Origin: Geobacter sp. SVR
GTDB lineage: Bacteria; Desulfobacterota; Desulfuromonadia; Geobacterales; Pseudopelobacteraceae
Assembly: GCF_016865365.1 (NCBI RefSeq)
Contig: NZ_AP024469.1
Coordinates: 3,626,501 to 3,690,500 of the forward strand
Length of the DNA stretch: 64,000 bases
Reading direction: 5' to 3'
Position 1 is the first letter of the stretch, and the number at the start of each line of letters is the position of its first letter. Made by a program: the position numbers and the translations under genes. Below the pieces are notes generated by a model, which was not told the origin of the DNA, ran no database searches, and was given only the letters and a program-made list of their open reading frames with translations. Shown one piece after another: positions 43,700 to 54,209 of this stretch.

Positions 43700-45607
43700 A
43701 TGGAGCGCTGGTCAAGCAACGATTCCGCCAAAATATATAATCTCGATAACTGGGGTGCAGATCTTTTCTCCATCAACAAGAAGGGCAATATCTGCGTTCA
43801 TCCCTCCTCGAATTCCAAGCATTCCATCGATCTGCGGGTGCTGGTGGACGACCTGATCAAACGCAAAATCAAGCCGCCGATTCTGCTGAGGTTCATGGAT
43901 GTCCTTCAGGGGCGCATCGCCAGCATCAATCGCGTCTTCAGGAACGCCATCCAGGAAAACGATTATCCGGCCAAATACCAGACCTTCTATCCCATCAAGG
44001 TCAACCAGCAGCGCCAGGTGGTCGAAGCGATCGCCAGCTACGGCAAACGCTACAACATCGGATTGGAAGTCGGCTCGAAACCCGAGCTGGTGGCAGCCAT
44101 CTCCATCTCCACCGGCAACGGCCTGCCGATCATCTGCAACGGCTACAAGGATGCCGAATATATTGAAACCGTCCTGTATGCCACCAAGATCGGCTACGAT
44201 ATCACCATTGTGATCGAAAAGCTGTTCGAGCTTGAAAAGATCGTCGAGATCGCCAAGAGAACCGGGATCCAGCCGAAACTGGGCATCCGGGTCAAACTCT
44301 CCTCCAAAGGAACCGGCAAGTGGGCCACCTCAGGCGGTGAAGACGCCAAATTCGGTCTGCGCATGACCGAGATCATCGCCGCCATCCGCATCCTTGAGGA
44401 AAAGGGTATGCTGGAGTGCGTCAAACTGCTGCACTCCCACATCGGCAGCCAGATCACCAAGATCGACAAGATCAAGTCGGCCCTGATCGAAGGGGCACGC
44501 ATCTATACCGAAATGCGCAAGATGGGGGTGGGGATCGAGTACCTTGACATCGGCGGCGGTCTGGGTGTCGACTACGACGGTTCCAAGTCGAGCTATTTCT
44601 CCAGCGTCAACTATACGGTCGAGGAATACGCCAATGACGTGATCTACCAGATCAAGAACATCTGCGACGAAGCCGGCGTGGAATGTCCCAATATCATCTC
44701 CGAGTCGGGCCGGGCCACGGTTGCCCATTACTCGCTGATGGTCACCAACGTACTCAATACCAATACCCAAAACCTGATGCCGGACTTCGAAGAGATCCTG
44801 GCCCAGTCGGAAAAGCTGGCACCCACGGTCAAGAAGCTGATGGACATCTACAAAAGCATCGACCGTTATTCTCTACGAGAGGATTACCACGACACCCTGC
44901 AGCTGATCAACGAGGCGGTCAGCCTGTTCAACCTGGGCTATCTGACCCTGCACGACCGGGCCGTCGCGGAATGGCTCTACTCCAAGATTATCAAGAAGAT
45001 CAACAGCATCGTCGAAAAGATCAAACCGATCCCGGAAGAGCTGCAGAACTTCCAGCTTTCGCTGCGCCAGACCTATTTTGCCAATTTCTCGCTGTTCCAA
45101 TCCATTCCCGACTCCTGGGCCATTGATCAGCTGTTCCCGATCATGCCGATCCAGCGGCTGAACCAGAAGCCGGACGTAATGGCCTCCATCGCCGACATCA
45201 CCTGCGATTCGGACGGCGAGATCACCAGCTTCGTGGGTGAACAGGGACGCACCAAGTCGCTGCCGCTGCACAAGATCAGGAAGGACGAGGATTACTACAT
45301 CGGCTTTTTCCTGATCGGGGCCTACCAGGAGATCCTGGGTGACCTGCACAACCTGTTCGGCGACACCAACGCGGTCCATATCACCTTCAACAAGAAGACC
45401 GGCTACATGATCGACACGGTCATCAACGGCGACGCCACCTGGGAAACCTTGAAATACGTGCAGTACAAAGGCCCCGAGATCCTGAAGAACGTGCGCGACA
45501 ACCTGGAGAAGAGCGTGGCCATGAAGAAGATCTCCATCGAAGAGAGCAGTCACTTCATCGAGCTTCTGGACCGGACGCTGCTGGGATACACCTATTTCGG
45601 GGAATAG
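43700..45607 (+). CDS. speA: Biosynthetic arginine decarboxylase SpeA
   Basis: The 635-residue enzyme has the fold-type III PLP barrel: TFYPIKVNQQRQVVEAIASY with the PLP lysine, YNIGLEVGSKPELVAA, SHIGSQITKIDKIKSAL, EYLDIGGGLGVDYDGSKS, and the C-terminal FSLFQSIPDSWAIDQLFPIM and YIGFFLIGAYQEILGDLHNL. It decarboxylates arginine to agmatine. The ATG at 43700 gives the usual N-terminus; a frame open from 43400 has no support. The next two genes turn the pathway to spermidine through carboxyspermidine. Confidence 0.96.
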   Translation: MERWSSNDSAKIYNLDNWGADLFSINKKGNICVHPSSNSKHSIDLRVLVDDLIKRKIKPPILLRFMDVLQGRIASINRVFRNAIQENDYPAKYQTFYPIKVNQQRQVVEAIASYGKRYNIGLEVGSKPELVAAISISTGNGLPIICNGYKDAEYIETVLYATKIGYDITIVIEKLFELEKIVEIAKRTGIQPKLGIRVKLSSKGTGKWATSGGEDAKFGLRMTEIIAAIRILEEKGMLECVKLLHSHIGSQITKIDKIKSALIEGARIYTEMRKMGVGIEYLDIGGGLGVDYDGSKSSYFSSVNYTVEEYANDVIYQIKNICDEAGVECPNIISESGRATVAHYSLMVTNVLNTNTQNLMPDFEEILAQSEKLAPTVKKLMDIYKSIDRYSLREDYHDTLQLINEAVSLFNLGYLTLHDRAVAEWLYSKIIKKINSIVEKIKPIPEELQNFQLSLRQTYFANFSLFQSIPDSWAIDQLFPIMPIQRLNQKPDVMASIADITCDSDGEITSFVGEQGRTKSLPLHKIRKDEDYYIGFFLIGAYQEILGDLHNLFGDTNAVHITFNKKTGYMIDTVINGDATWETLKYVQYKGPEILKNVRDNLEKSVAMKKISIEESSHFIELLDRTLLGYTYFGE

Positions 45608-45689
45608 CTGATTTCGTATTCCGAGAGCCGTTCAGATAGCATTCAAGTTTATCCAGTACACAAAAAACGTTTCCTTTGTAAAATTCATG

Positions 45690-45724
45690 TTACGGGTATT
45701 GTGCTGCAAAGCGAATACCCGTAA
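45690..45724 (+). terminator. Inverted repeat after speA
   Basis: A perfect 11-base inverted repeat TTACGGGTATT/AATACCCGTAA around a 13-base loop, followed by a weakly T-rich TATGTTT. It may be a terminator or an operator for the next gene. Confidence 0.45.
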
Positions 45725-45777
45725 TATGTTTGGGCTCTGATACGATCCGATCAAATATTAAGGAAGGAACCATACAC

Positions 45778-46974
<1,197 letters not shown>

Positions 46975-46987
46975 CAATCAAAAGCTT

Positions 46988-47118
46988 TACCACAGAGGAC
47001 ACAGAGGAAAGGCCTCATGGGATTTGTTCTCGAACTCTAAATTATGGGTAAATTGGGGATTAATTATATCCCCATAGATTTTTTGTTTACTCTGCGTTCT
47101 CTGCGCCCTCTGCGGTGA
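46988..47118. repeat. ACAGAG-type inverted-repeat element, copy 4
   Basis: The left arm TTTACCACAGAGGACACAGA, then GGAAAGG, faces the right arm TTTACTCTGCGTTCTCTGCG, then CCCTCTGCGGTGAATA. The 70-base centre is A/T-rich, unlike the flanking genes, and has no open frame of note. It fills the gap between the dehydrogenase and nspC genes. Confidence 0.8.
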
Positions 47119-47139
47119 ATACTCCTAATAGGTTGAAAC

Positions 47140-48318
47140 GTGCCCGGTATCGATATCGAAAAAATTCTTGAGCTGGCCCCCTCCCCCGCCTATGTGGTGG
47201 ATCTGGGGCGGCTGCGCCATAACCTGGCAATCCTGGATCATGTCCAGCAGAAGAGTGGCGCCAAGATCCTTTTGGCACTGAAAGCCTTTGCCATGTGGGG
47301 TGTCTTCCCGATCATCCGGGAAACGCTGCACGGCGTCTGCGCCAGTTCCCCCTGGGAAGCGCGCCTGGGGCGCGAAGAATTCGGCCGCGAGGTGCACAGC
47401 TTCTCGGCCGCGTTCAAGGAAAGCGACATCGTCGAGCTGCTGCAGCTATCCAATCACCTGGTGTTCAACTCTTTCAACCAGTTTGAGCGTTTCCGTCCGC
47501 TGTGGGAAAAGGAGGCAAGCCGCGTCTCGATCGGCCTGCGGGTCAACCCCGAGCACACCGAGGGGCACACCGCCATCTACGATCCCTGTGCCCCCAAGTC
47601 CCGCCTCGGCATTCCTCTGGCGGAATTCGAACGGCGCATCTCAGAGGTGGGAACCGAGGCGGCCCTGCGGGGAGTCGAGGGGTTGCACTTCCACACACTC
47701 TGCGAGCAGCTGTTCGAGCCGCTGGAGCGCACGGCACGGGTGTTCGAGGAAAAATTCGGGCGGTTTCTGCCCAAGATGAAATGGCTCAACCTGGGTGGCG
47801 GACACCACATTACCCGGGAAGGCTACGACATTGATGCACTGGTGGAGTTGGTGACGTATTTCAGGGAAAAGTACGGGGTGGAGGTCTACCTGGAGCCGGG
47901 GGAGGCCATTGCGATCGGCACCGGCATCCTGGTCAGCGAGGTGCTGGACGTGGTGCACAACCAGATGGATATCGCCATTCTGGACGTCTCGGCCACCTGC
48001 CACATGCCGGACATTCTGGAAATGCCCTACCGCCCCGGCCTCAAAGATGGCTTTGATCCCGATCAAAAGCCCCACACCTATCGCCTGGGGGGCCCCTCCT
48101 GCCTGGCAGGGGACATCATCGGCGACTGGTCCTTTGAGCGACCGCTCGCAGCAGGGGACCGCCTGGCCTTCCTGGACATGTCCCACTACACCATGGTTAA
48201 AACCACTACCTTCAACGGCATCCAGCATCCGGCCATCTGCACCTTCGAACCGCAGACAGGAGAATTGAGGGTGGTGCGTCGTTTTGGTTATGAAGACTTC
48301 AAAGTGCGGCTTTCGTGA
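47140..48318 (+). CDS. nspC: Carboxynorspermidine/carboxyspermidine decarboxylase NspC
   Basis: The 392-residue protein is a fold-type III PLP decarboxylase: PSPAYVVDLGRLRHNLAIL, KILLALKAFAMWGVFP with the PLP lysine at residue 48, LRVNPEHTEGHTAIYDPCAP, LHFHTLCEQLFEPLERT, LNLGGGHHITREGYDIDAL, LEPGEAIAIGTGILV and GGPSCLAGDIIGDW. It decarboxylates carboxyspermidine to spermidine. The start is GTG at 47140 with a weak AGG upstream. The ACAGAG element lies between it and its pathway partner. Confidence 0.95.
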   Translation: MPGIDIEKILELAPSPAYVVDLGRLRHNLAILDHVQQKSGAKILLALKAFAMWGVFPIIRETLHGVCASSPWEARLGREEFGREVHSFSAAFKESDIVELLQLSNHLVFNSFNQFERFRPLWEKEASRVSIGLRVNPEHTEGHTAIYDPCAPKSRLGIPLAEFERRISEVGTEAALRGVEGLHFHTLCEQLFEPLERTARVFEEKFGRFLPKMKWLNLGGGHHITREGYDIDALVELVTYFREKYGVEVYLEPGEAIAIGTGILVSEVLDVVHNQMDIAILDVSATCHMPDILEMPYRPGLKDGFDPDQKPHTYRLGGPSCLAGDIIGDWSFERPLAAGDRLAFLDMSHYTMVKTTTFNGIQHPAICTFEPQTGELRVVRRFGYEDFKVRLS

Positions 48319-48362
48319 GAGAGGGTACTCCTGCCCTTACCGCCCGCCTGTCTCAGCCTTTC

Positions 48363-48890
48363 TCAGTTTTTCTTTGATGTTTTTCTTTCCTGTTGTGAGA
48401 GCCTCTTCCGGCATTCCCCCGGAGGTTCGGGATTCTGCTGCTTCCACATCCCCCGATGCGCCTTGCGGGCCTCACCTTCGGCATCCGCCAACTCGGTATC
48501 GATTCCGGCATCGAGACCGGTCTTCACTGCCCACGCCCATCCTTCTGCAACCATGTCCCGGTTGATGCTCCGGCCATTATAACGGACAATGGAAATCATC
48601 TGCTTTGACGATGTCTTTTCGTGAATATCCACTGTCACGTTTTTCCCCAGGATCTTTCTTTTCAGCATCGCGAAAGCTTTAGCGCCACATGGCTGGCTCA
48701 TGTGCGGCGGTTCAACCCCATAAAGCCGCAGGGTCATTTTCATGGAACGGGTCGGGAGATCGACGAGGACCGTGCTGGCATCGATGACCTTTTCAACCTT
48801 TCCGGAAACGATGAATTTCGGCCCTCCCGCCAAGGCGGGAGCAACCAGCAGGAACAAAACCAGCACTATAACCGCTATGATTCTATACAT
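48363..48890 (-). CDS. Secreted staphylococcal-nuclease-like (SNase fold) protein
   Basis: The 175-residue protein has a signal peptide (MYRIIAVIVLVLFLLVAPALA) and one SNase-type OB-fold domain (about residues 28-150): GKVEKVIDASTVLVDL, MTLRLYGVEPPHMSQPCGAK, LGKNVTVDIHEK and SINRDMVAEGWAWAV. GGAGA precedes the ATG at 48890. The canonical active site DAPE after RLYGI reads EPPH here, so the general-base glutamate is replaced by histidine while arginine positions remain. It may be catalytically weak or a binding protein. The C-terminus is lysine-rich (RKRLSQQERKTSKKN). Confidence 0.8.
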   Translation of the reverse strand: MYRIIAVIVLVLFLLVAPALAGGPKFIVSGKVEKVIDASTVLVDLPTRSMKMTLRLYGVEPPHMSQPCGAKAFAMLKRKILGKNVTVDIHEKTSSKQMISIVRYNGRSINRDMVAEGWAWAVKTGLDAGIDTELADAEGEARKAHRGMWKQQNPEPPGECRKRLSQQERKTSKKN

Positions 48891-49116
48891 GACATCTCCA
48901 GAGCAGAAGCCATTCGTACATGAGATTGGTCCAGGCACTTCTGGATACGCACATTGTCCGGCGATTTTACCCAACGATCGCCTCCAGGCCGGATCACACC
49001 GGTTCGGCACTATTTTCCACTCTTCCTGGTCCGGCGCAGCGCGTTGAATTATATGCCATTAATACACATTTATCGATCAAAAATCAACAGGCAACACATA
49101 TCATCCAATGCGGTAG

Positions 49117-49143
49117 TTGACGATCAATACGGTCTGCTATAGT
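49117..49143 (+). promoter_or_regulatory. Candidate promoter directly before the XRE gene
   Basis: TTGACG and TATAGT with a 15-base spacer end only six bases before the ATG at 49150, which would put the transcript start at or next to the start codon. The rest of 48891-49116 contains no gene. Confidence 0.35.
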
Positions 49144-49149
49144 TCCTCC

Positions 49150-49509
49150 ATGCCAGCGGACATCATTACAAGCGGTGAGATGGGGGCTGCAATCAGGGCA
49201 CGCCGAAAAGAACTCGGCCTTTCCCAGGAGCAGTTGGCCGAGAAGGTCGGAGTTTCCTATCAGCAGATACAACGTTATGAGAGCGGATACAGCATGCTCA
49301 ACGTCGAAAATATCCAGCGGATCGCCAGAAGCCTCCAAATACCGGTGACAGCCTTTTTCGTGCCCGACCGGCCCCCTACCGTGGCCGAGCCTCCCCTTCC
49401 CTACGACTCCCCGGAAGAAAAGATTCTGCTCAGGCACTTCAGGGACCTGGCTACCAAGACCGACAGAAACCTGGCCATCAGCATCGTGCGCAAAATGGTG
49501 CGGAAATAG
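49150..49509 (+). CDS. XRE-family helix-turn-helix regulator
   Basis: The 119-residue protein has a single HTH_3 domain at about residues 10-68: MGAAIRARRKELGLSQEQLA, EKVGVSYQQIQRYESGYSML and NIQRIARSLQIPVTAFF. A proline-rich linker and a C-terminal helix (SPEEKILLRHFRDLATKTDR) follow. It probably binds DNA as a dimer; the target is unknown. The ATG at 49150 has no ribosome site and the gene may be read from a leaderless transcript. An alternative ATG lies at 49180. Confidence 0.85.
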   Translation: MPADIITSGEMGAAIRARRKELGLSQEQLAEKVGVSYQQIQRYESGYSMLNVENIQRIARSLQIPVTAFFVPDRPPTVAEPPLPYDSPEEKILLRHFRDLATKTDRNLAISIVRKMVRK

Positions 49510-49701
49510 TCACCCAGTCATCCGCTGTCGCGGACATCGTGGTAAATTCCTGTCTGGCCAATCCGCTGCTCTCCCGTCTCTGACCTGAGCGTCCCTATTG
49601 CCCCGGCCGCGCCCCCTGAACACACTCGATCAACTTTAGATTTTGCATACTCCCCTGGAACATGGTAAGTAACCATGAAGCCAGAGAACAAGGAAAACAG
49701 C

Positions 49702-49911
49702 ATGGAACTTAAAACCAGGATTTGGATGACCGGCAACCTGGACTGGTTTGCTTATATCGGTGATGAGGAAGTGTTTCTCGGAAGGCGCGAAGTGCCCATG
49801 CCGCTGGACGAAGGCGATGCCTGGACGAACGAGATCGGTGATATGTTCAAGGTGATAGACGGTGAAATACGGCTGGTAGGAAAGACCGAACCGCCCAAAA
49901 AATTCTGGTGA
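49702..49911 (+). CDS. Small hypothetical protein upstream of priA
   Basis: The 69-residue protein is acidic and aromatic-rich (TRIWMTGNLDWFAYIGDEEV, FLGRREVPMPLDEGDAW). No known family is recognised. The ATG at 49702 has AAGGA seven bases upstream; the in-frame ATG at 49675 has none. Its stop overlaps the GTG start of priA (GTGA), so the two are probably translated together. It has no signal peptide or membrane segment. The 192 bases before it (49510-49701) show nothing else. Confidence 0.7.
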   Translation: MELKTRIWMTGNLDWFAYIGDEEVFLGRREVPMPLDEGDAWTNEIGDMFKVIDGEIRLVGKTEPPKKFW

Positions 49912-52175
49912 CCATTCCGGACGAGATTCGACGAGTGCCGTCCCTTGCCCAAGTGATCGAAGTCGCAGTACCCCTTCCCCTGGAGAAGACCTACCACTAC
50001 CTGGTTCCGGCCGGCCTGGTGCACCGCATTGCAACCGGCAGGCGCGTTTTCGTCCCCTTTGGCGGCAGACGCCTGAGCGCCTATATCCTCGGCACCGTCG
50101 AATGCGATGAAACCGGCGGCCTGAAAGAGATCATCGACGTCATCGATGATGAGCCGCTCTGGACCGAGAACGAACTCGATTTTTTCCGCTGGATCGCCTC
50201 CTACTATCTGCATCCCCTGGGAGAGGTGCTCAAGACCGCCCTGCCGTCCGGCATCAACCTCAGCTCCCGCAAAGGATCCGCGCGCGAGCCGGAGACCATA
50301 ACCGGCGGGCACACGATCCGCTTCGAAACGCTCTACCGCCCCGCTCCGTCCCCCCCCGTGCAGGATACGCTCGGCCCCAAGGCGGCCGAAGTGCTGGAAC
50401 TGATCCGCCGCGAACAGGAAGTACCGGCAGCCGAATTGCGGAGCCGTTTCGGACAGTGTTCAACCCAGCTCAAACGTCTGGCGGAGCTGGGGCTGATCCA
50501 ACAGGAGCAGCGCGAGATCTACCGCGATCCCTTCCGTGAGCAGGTCACCCGGCGAGACTCCCCGCGGGAACTCAACCTCCATCAGCAAGCTGCCCTGGAC
50601 ATTCTGAATCAGGCGGCCGACCGGCAGGCATTCGCTCCGTACCTGCTGCACGGTGTTACCGGCAGCGGCAAGACCGAGGTGTACCTGCAGGCCATCGCCC
50701 ATGTCCTGGAAAAGGGGCGCACCGCCCTGGTGCTGGTTCCCGAGATTTCCCTGACCCCCCAGCTGGTGCAGCGCTTCCGGGCCCGCTTCGACAGCGGCGA
50801 CATCGCCATCCTGCACAGCGGGCTTTCAGACGGCGAGCGCTTCGACGAATGGCGCCGCATCCGGCGCGGCCTGGCGCGAATCGTGATCGGCGCACGCTCC
50901 GCTGTTTTCGCACCCCTGGAGCGGATCGGGATCATCGTGGTTGACGAGGAACACGAGGCCTCCTTCAAACAGGGGGAGGGGCTGCGCTATAATGCCCGCG
51001 ACCTGGCGCTGGTCAGGGGCCGAATGGAAGGGGCAACGGTCGTGCTCGGTTCTGCCACGCCGCTCATCACCAGCCTGCATGCAGCGGATCAGGGGCGCCT
51101 GGGTTTGATCAGACTGCCGGAACGGGTGCGGGGAAACCCCATGCCGATGGTTGACACGGTAGCCATGCAGGGAGTCAACGCCGCCATCTCGCCCCAGCTT
51201 CACCAGGCGCTGCAGGAAACCGTGGCCGGCGGCGGCCAGGCCATCGTCTTTCTCAACCGCCGCGGCTTCGCCACCTTCCTGGTATGCGGCGAATGCAACC
51301 AGCCCCTGGCCTGCCCCAACTGCTCGGTCACCCTCACCTACCACAAAAGCCGCGGCCGCAGCGTCTGCCATTATTGCGATTACGCCGTCCCGGCACCCGG
51401 CACCTGCCCCGCCTGCGGATGCCTGGAGCTGAAAGAACTGGGCGCCGGCACCGAACGGATCGAGCACAGCCTGCAGGACCTGCTGCCCGGAGCCAGGGTG
51501 CTGCGCATGGACAGCGACACCACCTCCGGCAAGGGCAGTCATGGCCGTCTGCTGTCCCGCATGGCTGATGGATCGGCGGATATCCTGATCGGCACCCAGA
51601 TGATCACCAAGGGACATGACTTTCCCGGTGTGACTCTGGTAGGGGTGATCAATGCGGAAGCCAGCCTGAACATACCGGACTTCAGGAGTGCGGAACGCAC
51701 CTTTCAGGTACTTTCCCAGGTAATCGGCCGGGCCGGCCGGGGCGATGCACCCGGACGGGTGCTGCTGCAGGCGCTCAATCCGGGCCACTACGCCATTCAA
51801 TGCGCCATTGCCCACGATGGAGAAAGCTTCTATCGCCAGGAGCTGGAGTTCCGCCGGGAAGCCGGCTATCCCCCCTTTGCCTTTCTGGCCCGAATCGGCT
51901 TTTCCGGCACGGCCGAACGGGCAGTGGAGGAGCGCGCAGAAGCAGGCGCCCATGTGCTGCAGCAGCTCAGGCGCGAACTGAAACTGCGCCTGGAGGTGCT
52001 GGGCCCCGCACCTGCCCCGCTCTACCGTCTGCGGGGGCGCTACCGCCGCCAGATCCTGCTCAAGTCCCCTATCCGGGGCGACCTGCGGCGTTTGCTCGCC
52101 GCCTGGTTCACCCGCCGCACCTCCGTTGCCACTGTCCGTGAATTTGTCGATATCGATCCGGTCGATATGACCTGA
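49908..52175 (+). CDS. priA: Primosomal protein N' (replication restart helicase PriA)
   Basis: The 755-residue protein has the N-terminal 3'-DNA-end-binding domain ([38 protein letters not shown]), a superfamily 2 helicase core with Walker [19 protein letters not shown] and the DEEH box, helicase motifs [13 protein letters not shown], and the zinc-binding insertion with eight cysteines ([33 protein letters not shown]). It reloads the replisome at stalled forks. The GTG start overlaps the upstream small gene. Confidence 0.96.
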   Translation: MTIPDEIRRVPSLAQVIEVAVPLPLEKTYHYLVPAGLVHRIATGRRVFVPFGGRRLSAYILGTVECDETGGLKEIIDVIDDEPLWTENELDFFRWIASYYLHPLGEVLKTALPSGINLSSRKGSAREPETITGGHTIRFETLYRPAPSPPVQDTLGPKAAEVLELIRREQEVPAAELRSRFGQCSTQLKRLAELGLIQQEQREIYRDPFREQVTRRDSPRELNLHQQAALDILNQAADRQAFAPYLLHGVTGSGKTEVYLQAIAHVLEKGRTALVLVPEISLTPQLVQRFRARFDSGDIAILHSGLSDGERFDEWRRIRRGLARIVIGARSAVFAPLERIGIIVVDEEHEASFKQGEGLRYNARDLALVRGRMEGATVVLGSATPLITSLHAADQGRLGLIRLPERVRGNPMPMVDTVAMQGVNAAISPQLHQALQETVAGGGQAIVFLNRRGFATFLVCGECNQPLACPNCSVTLTYHKSRGRSVCHYCDYAVPAPGTCPACGCLELKELGAGTERIEHSLQDLLPGARVLRMDSDTTSGKGSHGRLLSRMADGSADILIGTQMITKGHDFPGVTLVGVINAEASLNIPDFRSAERTFQVLSQVIGRAGRGDAPGRVLLQALNPGHYAIQCAIAHDGESFYRQELEFRREAGYPPFAFLARIGFSGTAERAVEERAEAGAHVLQQLRRELKLRLEVLGPAPAPLYRLRGRYRRQILLKSPIRGDLRRLLAAWFTRRTSVATVREFVDIDPVDMT

Positions 52176-52420
52176 CCGTCTCTCCCTCCTGCACCCGCCT
52201 CGATACTGCCGGAAAAGGCGGGGGGCCGGCAGGAATACCCGAAGTTGCCCCGTCATACCCCGCTGCCCCGACCGCAGCCGCTATGCAAGCACCACCCGAT
52301 TCCCCCATAGGGCCTCCATCATGCCCGAAAACCTGTTATATTTTTTTTGCTCAGCGCCATACTTCATGGTATATACACATACCTTTAATGACAGATGATC
52401 CACAGGCTGGAGAGTCTCCC

Positions 52421-53155
52421 ATGATCACATTTTCGGGCGTGCATAAATGGTTCAAGGCTCTGCACGTCCTCAACGACATCAACCTGCATGTGGTGCCGGG
52501 CGAGGTGCTGGTGGTCTGCGGCCCCTCCGGCTCGGGCAAATCGACCCTGATACGCACCATCAACCAGTTGGAACCGATCGATCACGGCACGCTGATCGTG
52601 GACGGCATGGACCTTTCCGACAAAAAGACCGACATCAACAGGCTACGGGCCGAAATCGGTTTCGTCTTCCAGCAGTTCAACCTCTATCCCCACCTTTCAG
52701 TGATCGGCAACATCACCCTGGCACCGATCAAAATCCGCAAAACACCCCGCAAAGAGGCGGAGGAGCAGGCCATGCAACTCCTGGCCCGGGTGGGTTTGAG
52801 TGAAAAACGGGATGTCTACCCGGCCCAGCTCTCCGGAGGCCAGCAACAGAGGGTGGCAATAGCCCGCGCCCTGGCCATGAAACCGAAGATCATGCTGTTC
52901 GACGAACCGACCTCAGCCCTGGATCCCGAAATGATCGGGGAGGTTCTGAGCGTCATGCAGGATCTGGCAAAGTCCGGCATGACCATGGTGACCGTCACCC
53001 ACGAGATGGGCTTTGCCCGTGAAGTGGCCGACCGGGTGGTGTTCATGGATGCCGGCACCATCCTGGAAGAGGCACCGCCCGAGGAATTCTTCCTCAATCC
53101 GCAGCACGACCGTGCCAAACAGTTCCTGAAACAACTGCTGTCCCCCATGCATTGA
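52421..53155 (+). CDS. Polar amino acid ABC transporter, ATP-binding subunit (GlnQ family)
   Basis: The 244-residue ATPase has Walker [17 protein letters not shown], the Q-loop [14 protein letters not shown], signature [15 protein letters not shown], Walker [16 protein letters not shown] and the H-loop [17 protein letters not shown]. These are typical of the polar amino acid uptake family. GGAGAG lies eight bases before the ATG at 52421; the longer open frame from 52283 is not supported. The binding protein and two permeases follow on the same strand, forming a complete importer. The gap 52176-52420 has an A/T-rich stretch near 52338-52380 that probably holds the promoter. Confidence 0.94.
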   Translation: MITFSGVHKWFKALHVLNDINLHVVPGEVLVVCGPSGSGKSTLIRTINQLEPIDHGTLIVDGMDLSDKKTDINRLRAEIGFVFQQFNLYPHLSVIGNITLAPIKIRKTPRKEAEEQAMQLLARVGLSEKRDVYPAQLSGGQQQRVAIARALAMKPKIMLFDEPTSALDPEMIGEVLSVMQDLAKSGMTMVTVTHEMGFAREVADRVVFMDAGTILEEAPPEEFFLNPQHDRAKQFLKQLLSPMH

Positions 53156-53307
53156 GCGGAGGAGGCGCAGCTTTTCCGGGATGCCGTCGCTGTCCCCGGA
53201 ATTCCTTATGCGACGCCGCCTGGCTGCGCTCCATCGTGTAGGCGACGCAGCTTCACGAAAAACCACGCTCCATTGTTCTGCACAACCCATCAAAAAGGAG
53301 GATGTAC

Positions 53308-54129
53308 ATGAAGAAACTGGTAACGATGTTCATGCTGGCCGCCTTGGCTGCGGTCTCCACCAAGGCCCTGGCTGCCGCCCCGGCCGACACCCTGGCAGAA
53401 ATCAAGAAAAAGAAGGTCCTGGTAGCCGGCGTCAAGGATTCGCTGCCCCCCTTCGGCTACATTGACGAAAAGACCCGTACCATCGTCGGCTACGACATCG
53501 ATTTCGTCAACGCCATTGCGGCCCGGTTGGGCGCCAGGGTCGAGTTGAAGCCGGTCACCTCCGCCAGCCGCATGCCGCAACTGCAGGAGGGCAATATCGA
53601 CATCATCGCCGCCACCATGACCAAGAACCCCGAGCGGGCCAAACAGATCGACTTCAGCCACACCTACTTCTTCACCGGCCAGAAGTTCATCACCAAGAAG
53701 GGCACCGTCAAGAGCCTGAAGGACCTGGAAGGCAAGAAGATCGGTACCGCCAAGGGTTCCACCTCGGAGCAGAACGTGAAGAAGGCCATCCCCAGCGCTA
53801 CCGTGCTCTCCTTCGACGACTATCCCCAGGCCTTCCTGGCCCTGCAGCAGGGTAAAGTACAGGCCGTGACCACCGACGAGGCCATCCTGGCCGGCATCCT
53901 GTCCAAGGCCCCCAACAAGGAGCAGTTCGAGATCCCCAGCCTTCAGATCTCCGATGAGCCCTACGGCCTCGGCATGCGCAAAGGCGACAAGAACTTCGTC
54001 GATTTCGTGAATAAGACCATCCTGGAGATGGAGAAATCCGGCGAAGCCAAGAAGATCTTCGAGAAGTGGTTCGGGCCGGGCACTCCGTTCCATCTGCAGC
54101 GGACCTTCAAGATCACGGCTGACAAGTAG
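53308..54129 (+). CDS. Polar amino acid ABC transporter, periplasmic binding protein
   Basis: The 273-residue protein has a signal peptide (KKLVTMFMLAALAAVSTKALA) and an SBP_bac_3 domain: VLVAGVKDSLPPFGYID, IVGYDIDFVNAIAARLGARV, LQEGNIDIIAATMTKNPERA, DLEGKKIGTAKGSTSEQN and YGLGMRKGDKNFVDFVN. It delivers the ligand to the permeases. The conserved arginine that grips the ligand carboxylate is in the MTKNPER region. AGGAGG lies six bases before the ATG at 53308. Ligand identity (glutamine, glutamate, aspartate, arginine or similar) cannot be read from sequence. Confidence 0.94.
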   Translation: MKKLVTMFMLAALAAVSTKALAAAPADTLAEIKKKKVLVAGVKDSLPPFGYIDEKTRTIVGYDIDFVNAIAARLGARVELKPVTSASRMPQLQEGNIDIIAATMTKNPERAKQIDFSHTYFFTGQKFITKKGTVKSLKDLEGKKIGTAKGSTSEQNVKKAIPSATVLSFDDYPQAFLALQQGKVQAVTTDEAILAGILSKAPNKEQFEIPSLQISDEPYGLGMRKGDKNFVDFVNKTILEMEKSGEAKKIFEKWFGPGTPFHLQRTFKITADK

Positions 54130-54135
54130 GAAAAC

Positions 54136-54197
54136 AGGGTGAGGTTAAGGTTGAGATTAAGGTAGCAATCCTTTTCTCAACCTTAACCTTGACCTGT
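54136..54197. repeat. AAGGTT-type palindrome between binding protein and permease genes
   Basis: The left arm ACAGGGTGAGGTTAAGGTTG, then AGATTAAGG, and the right arm CCTTTTCTCAACCTTAACCT, then TGACCTGT, pair almost fully around a seven-base loop. The arms repeat an AAGGTT/GAGATT unit. One half occurs again at 33902-33927. Confidence 0.75.
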
Positions 54198-54209
54198 AAA
54201 GGGTTTCGT

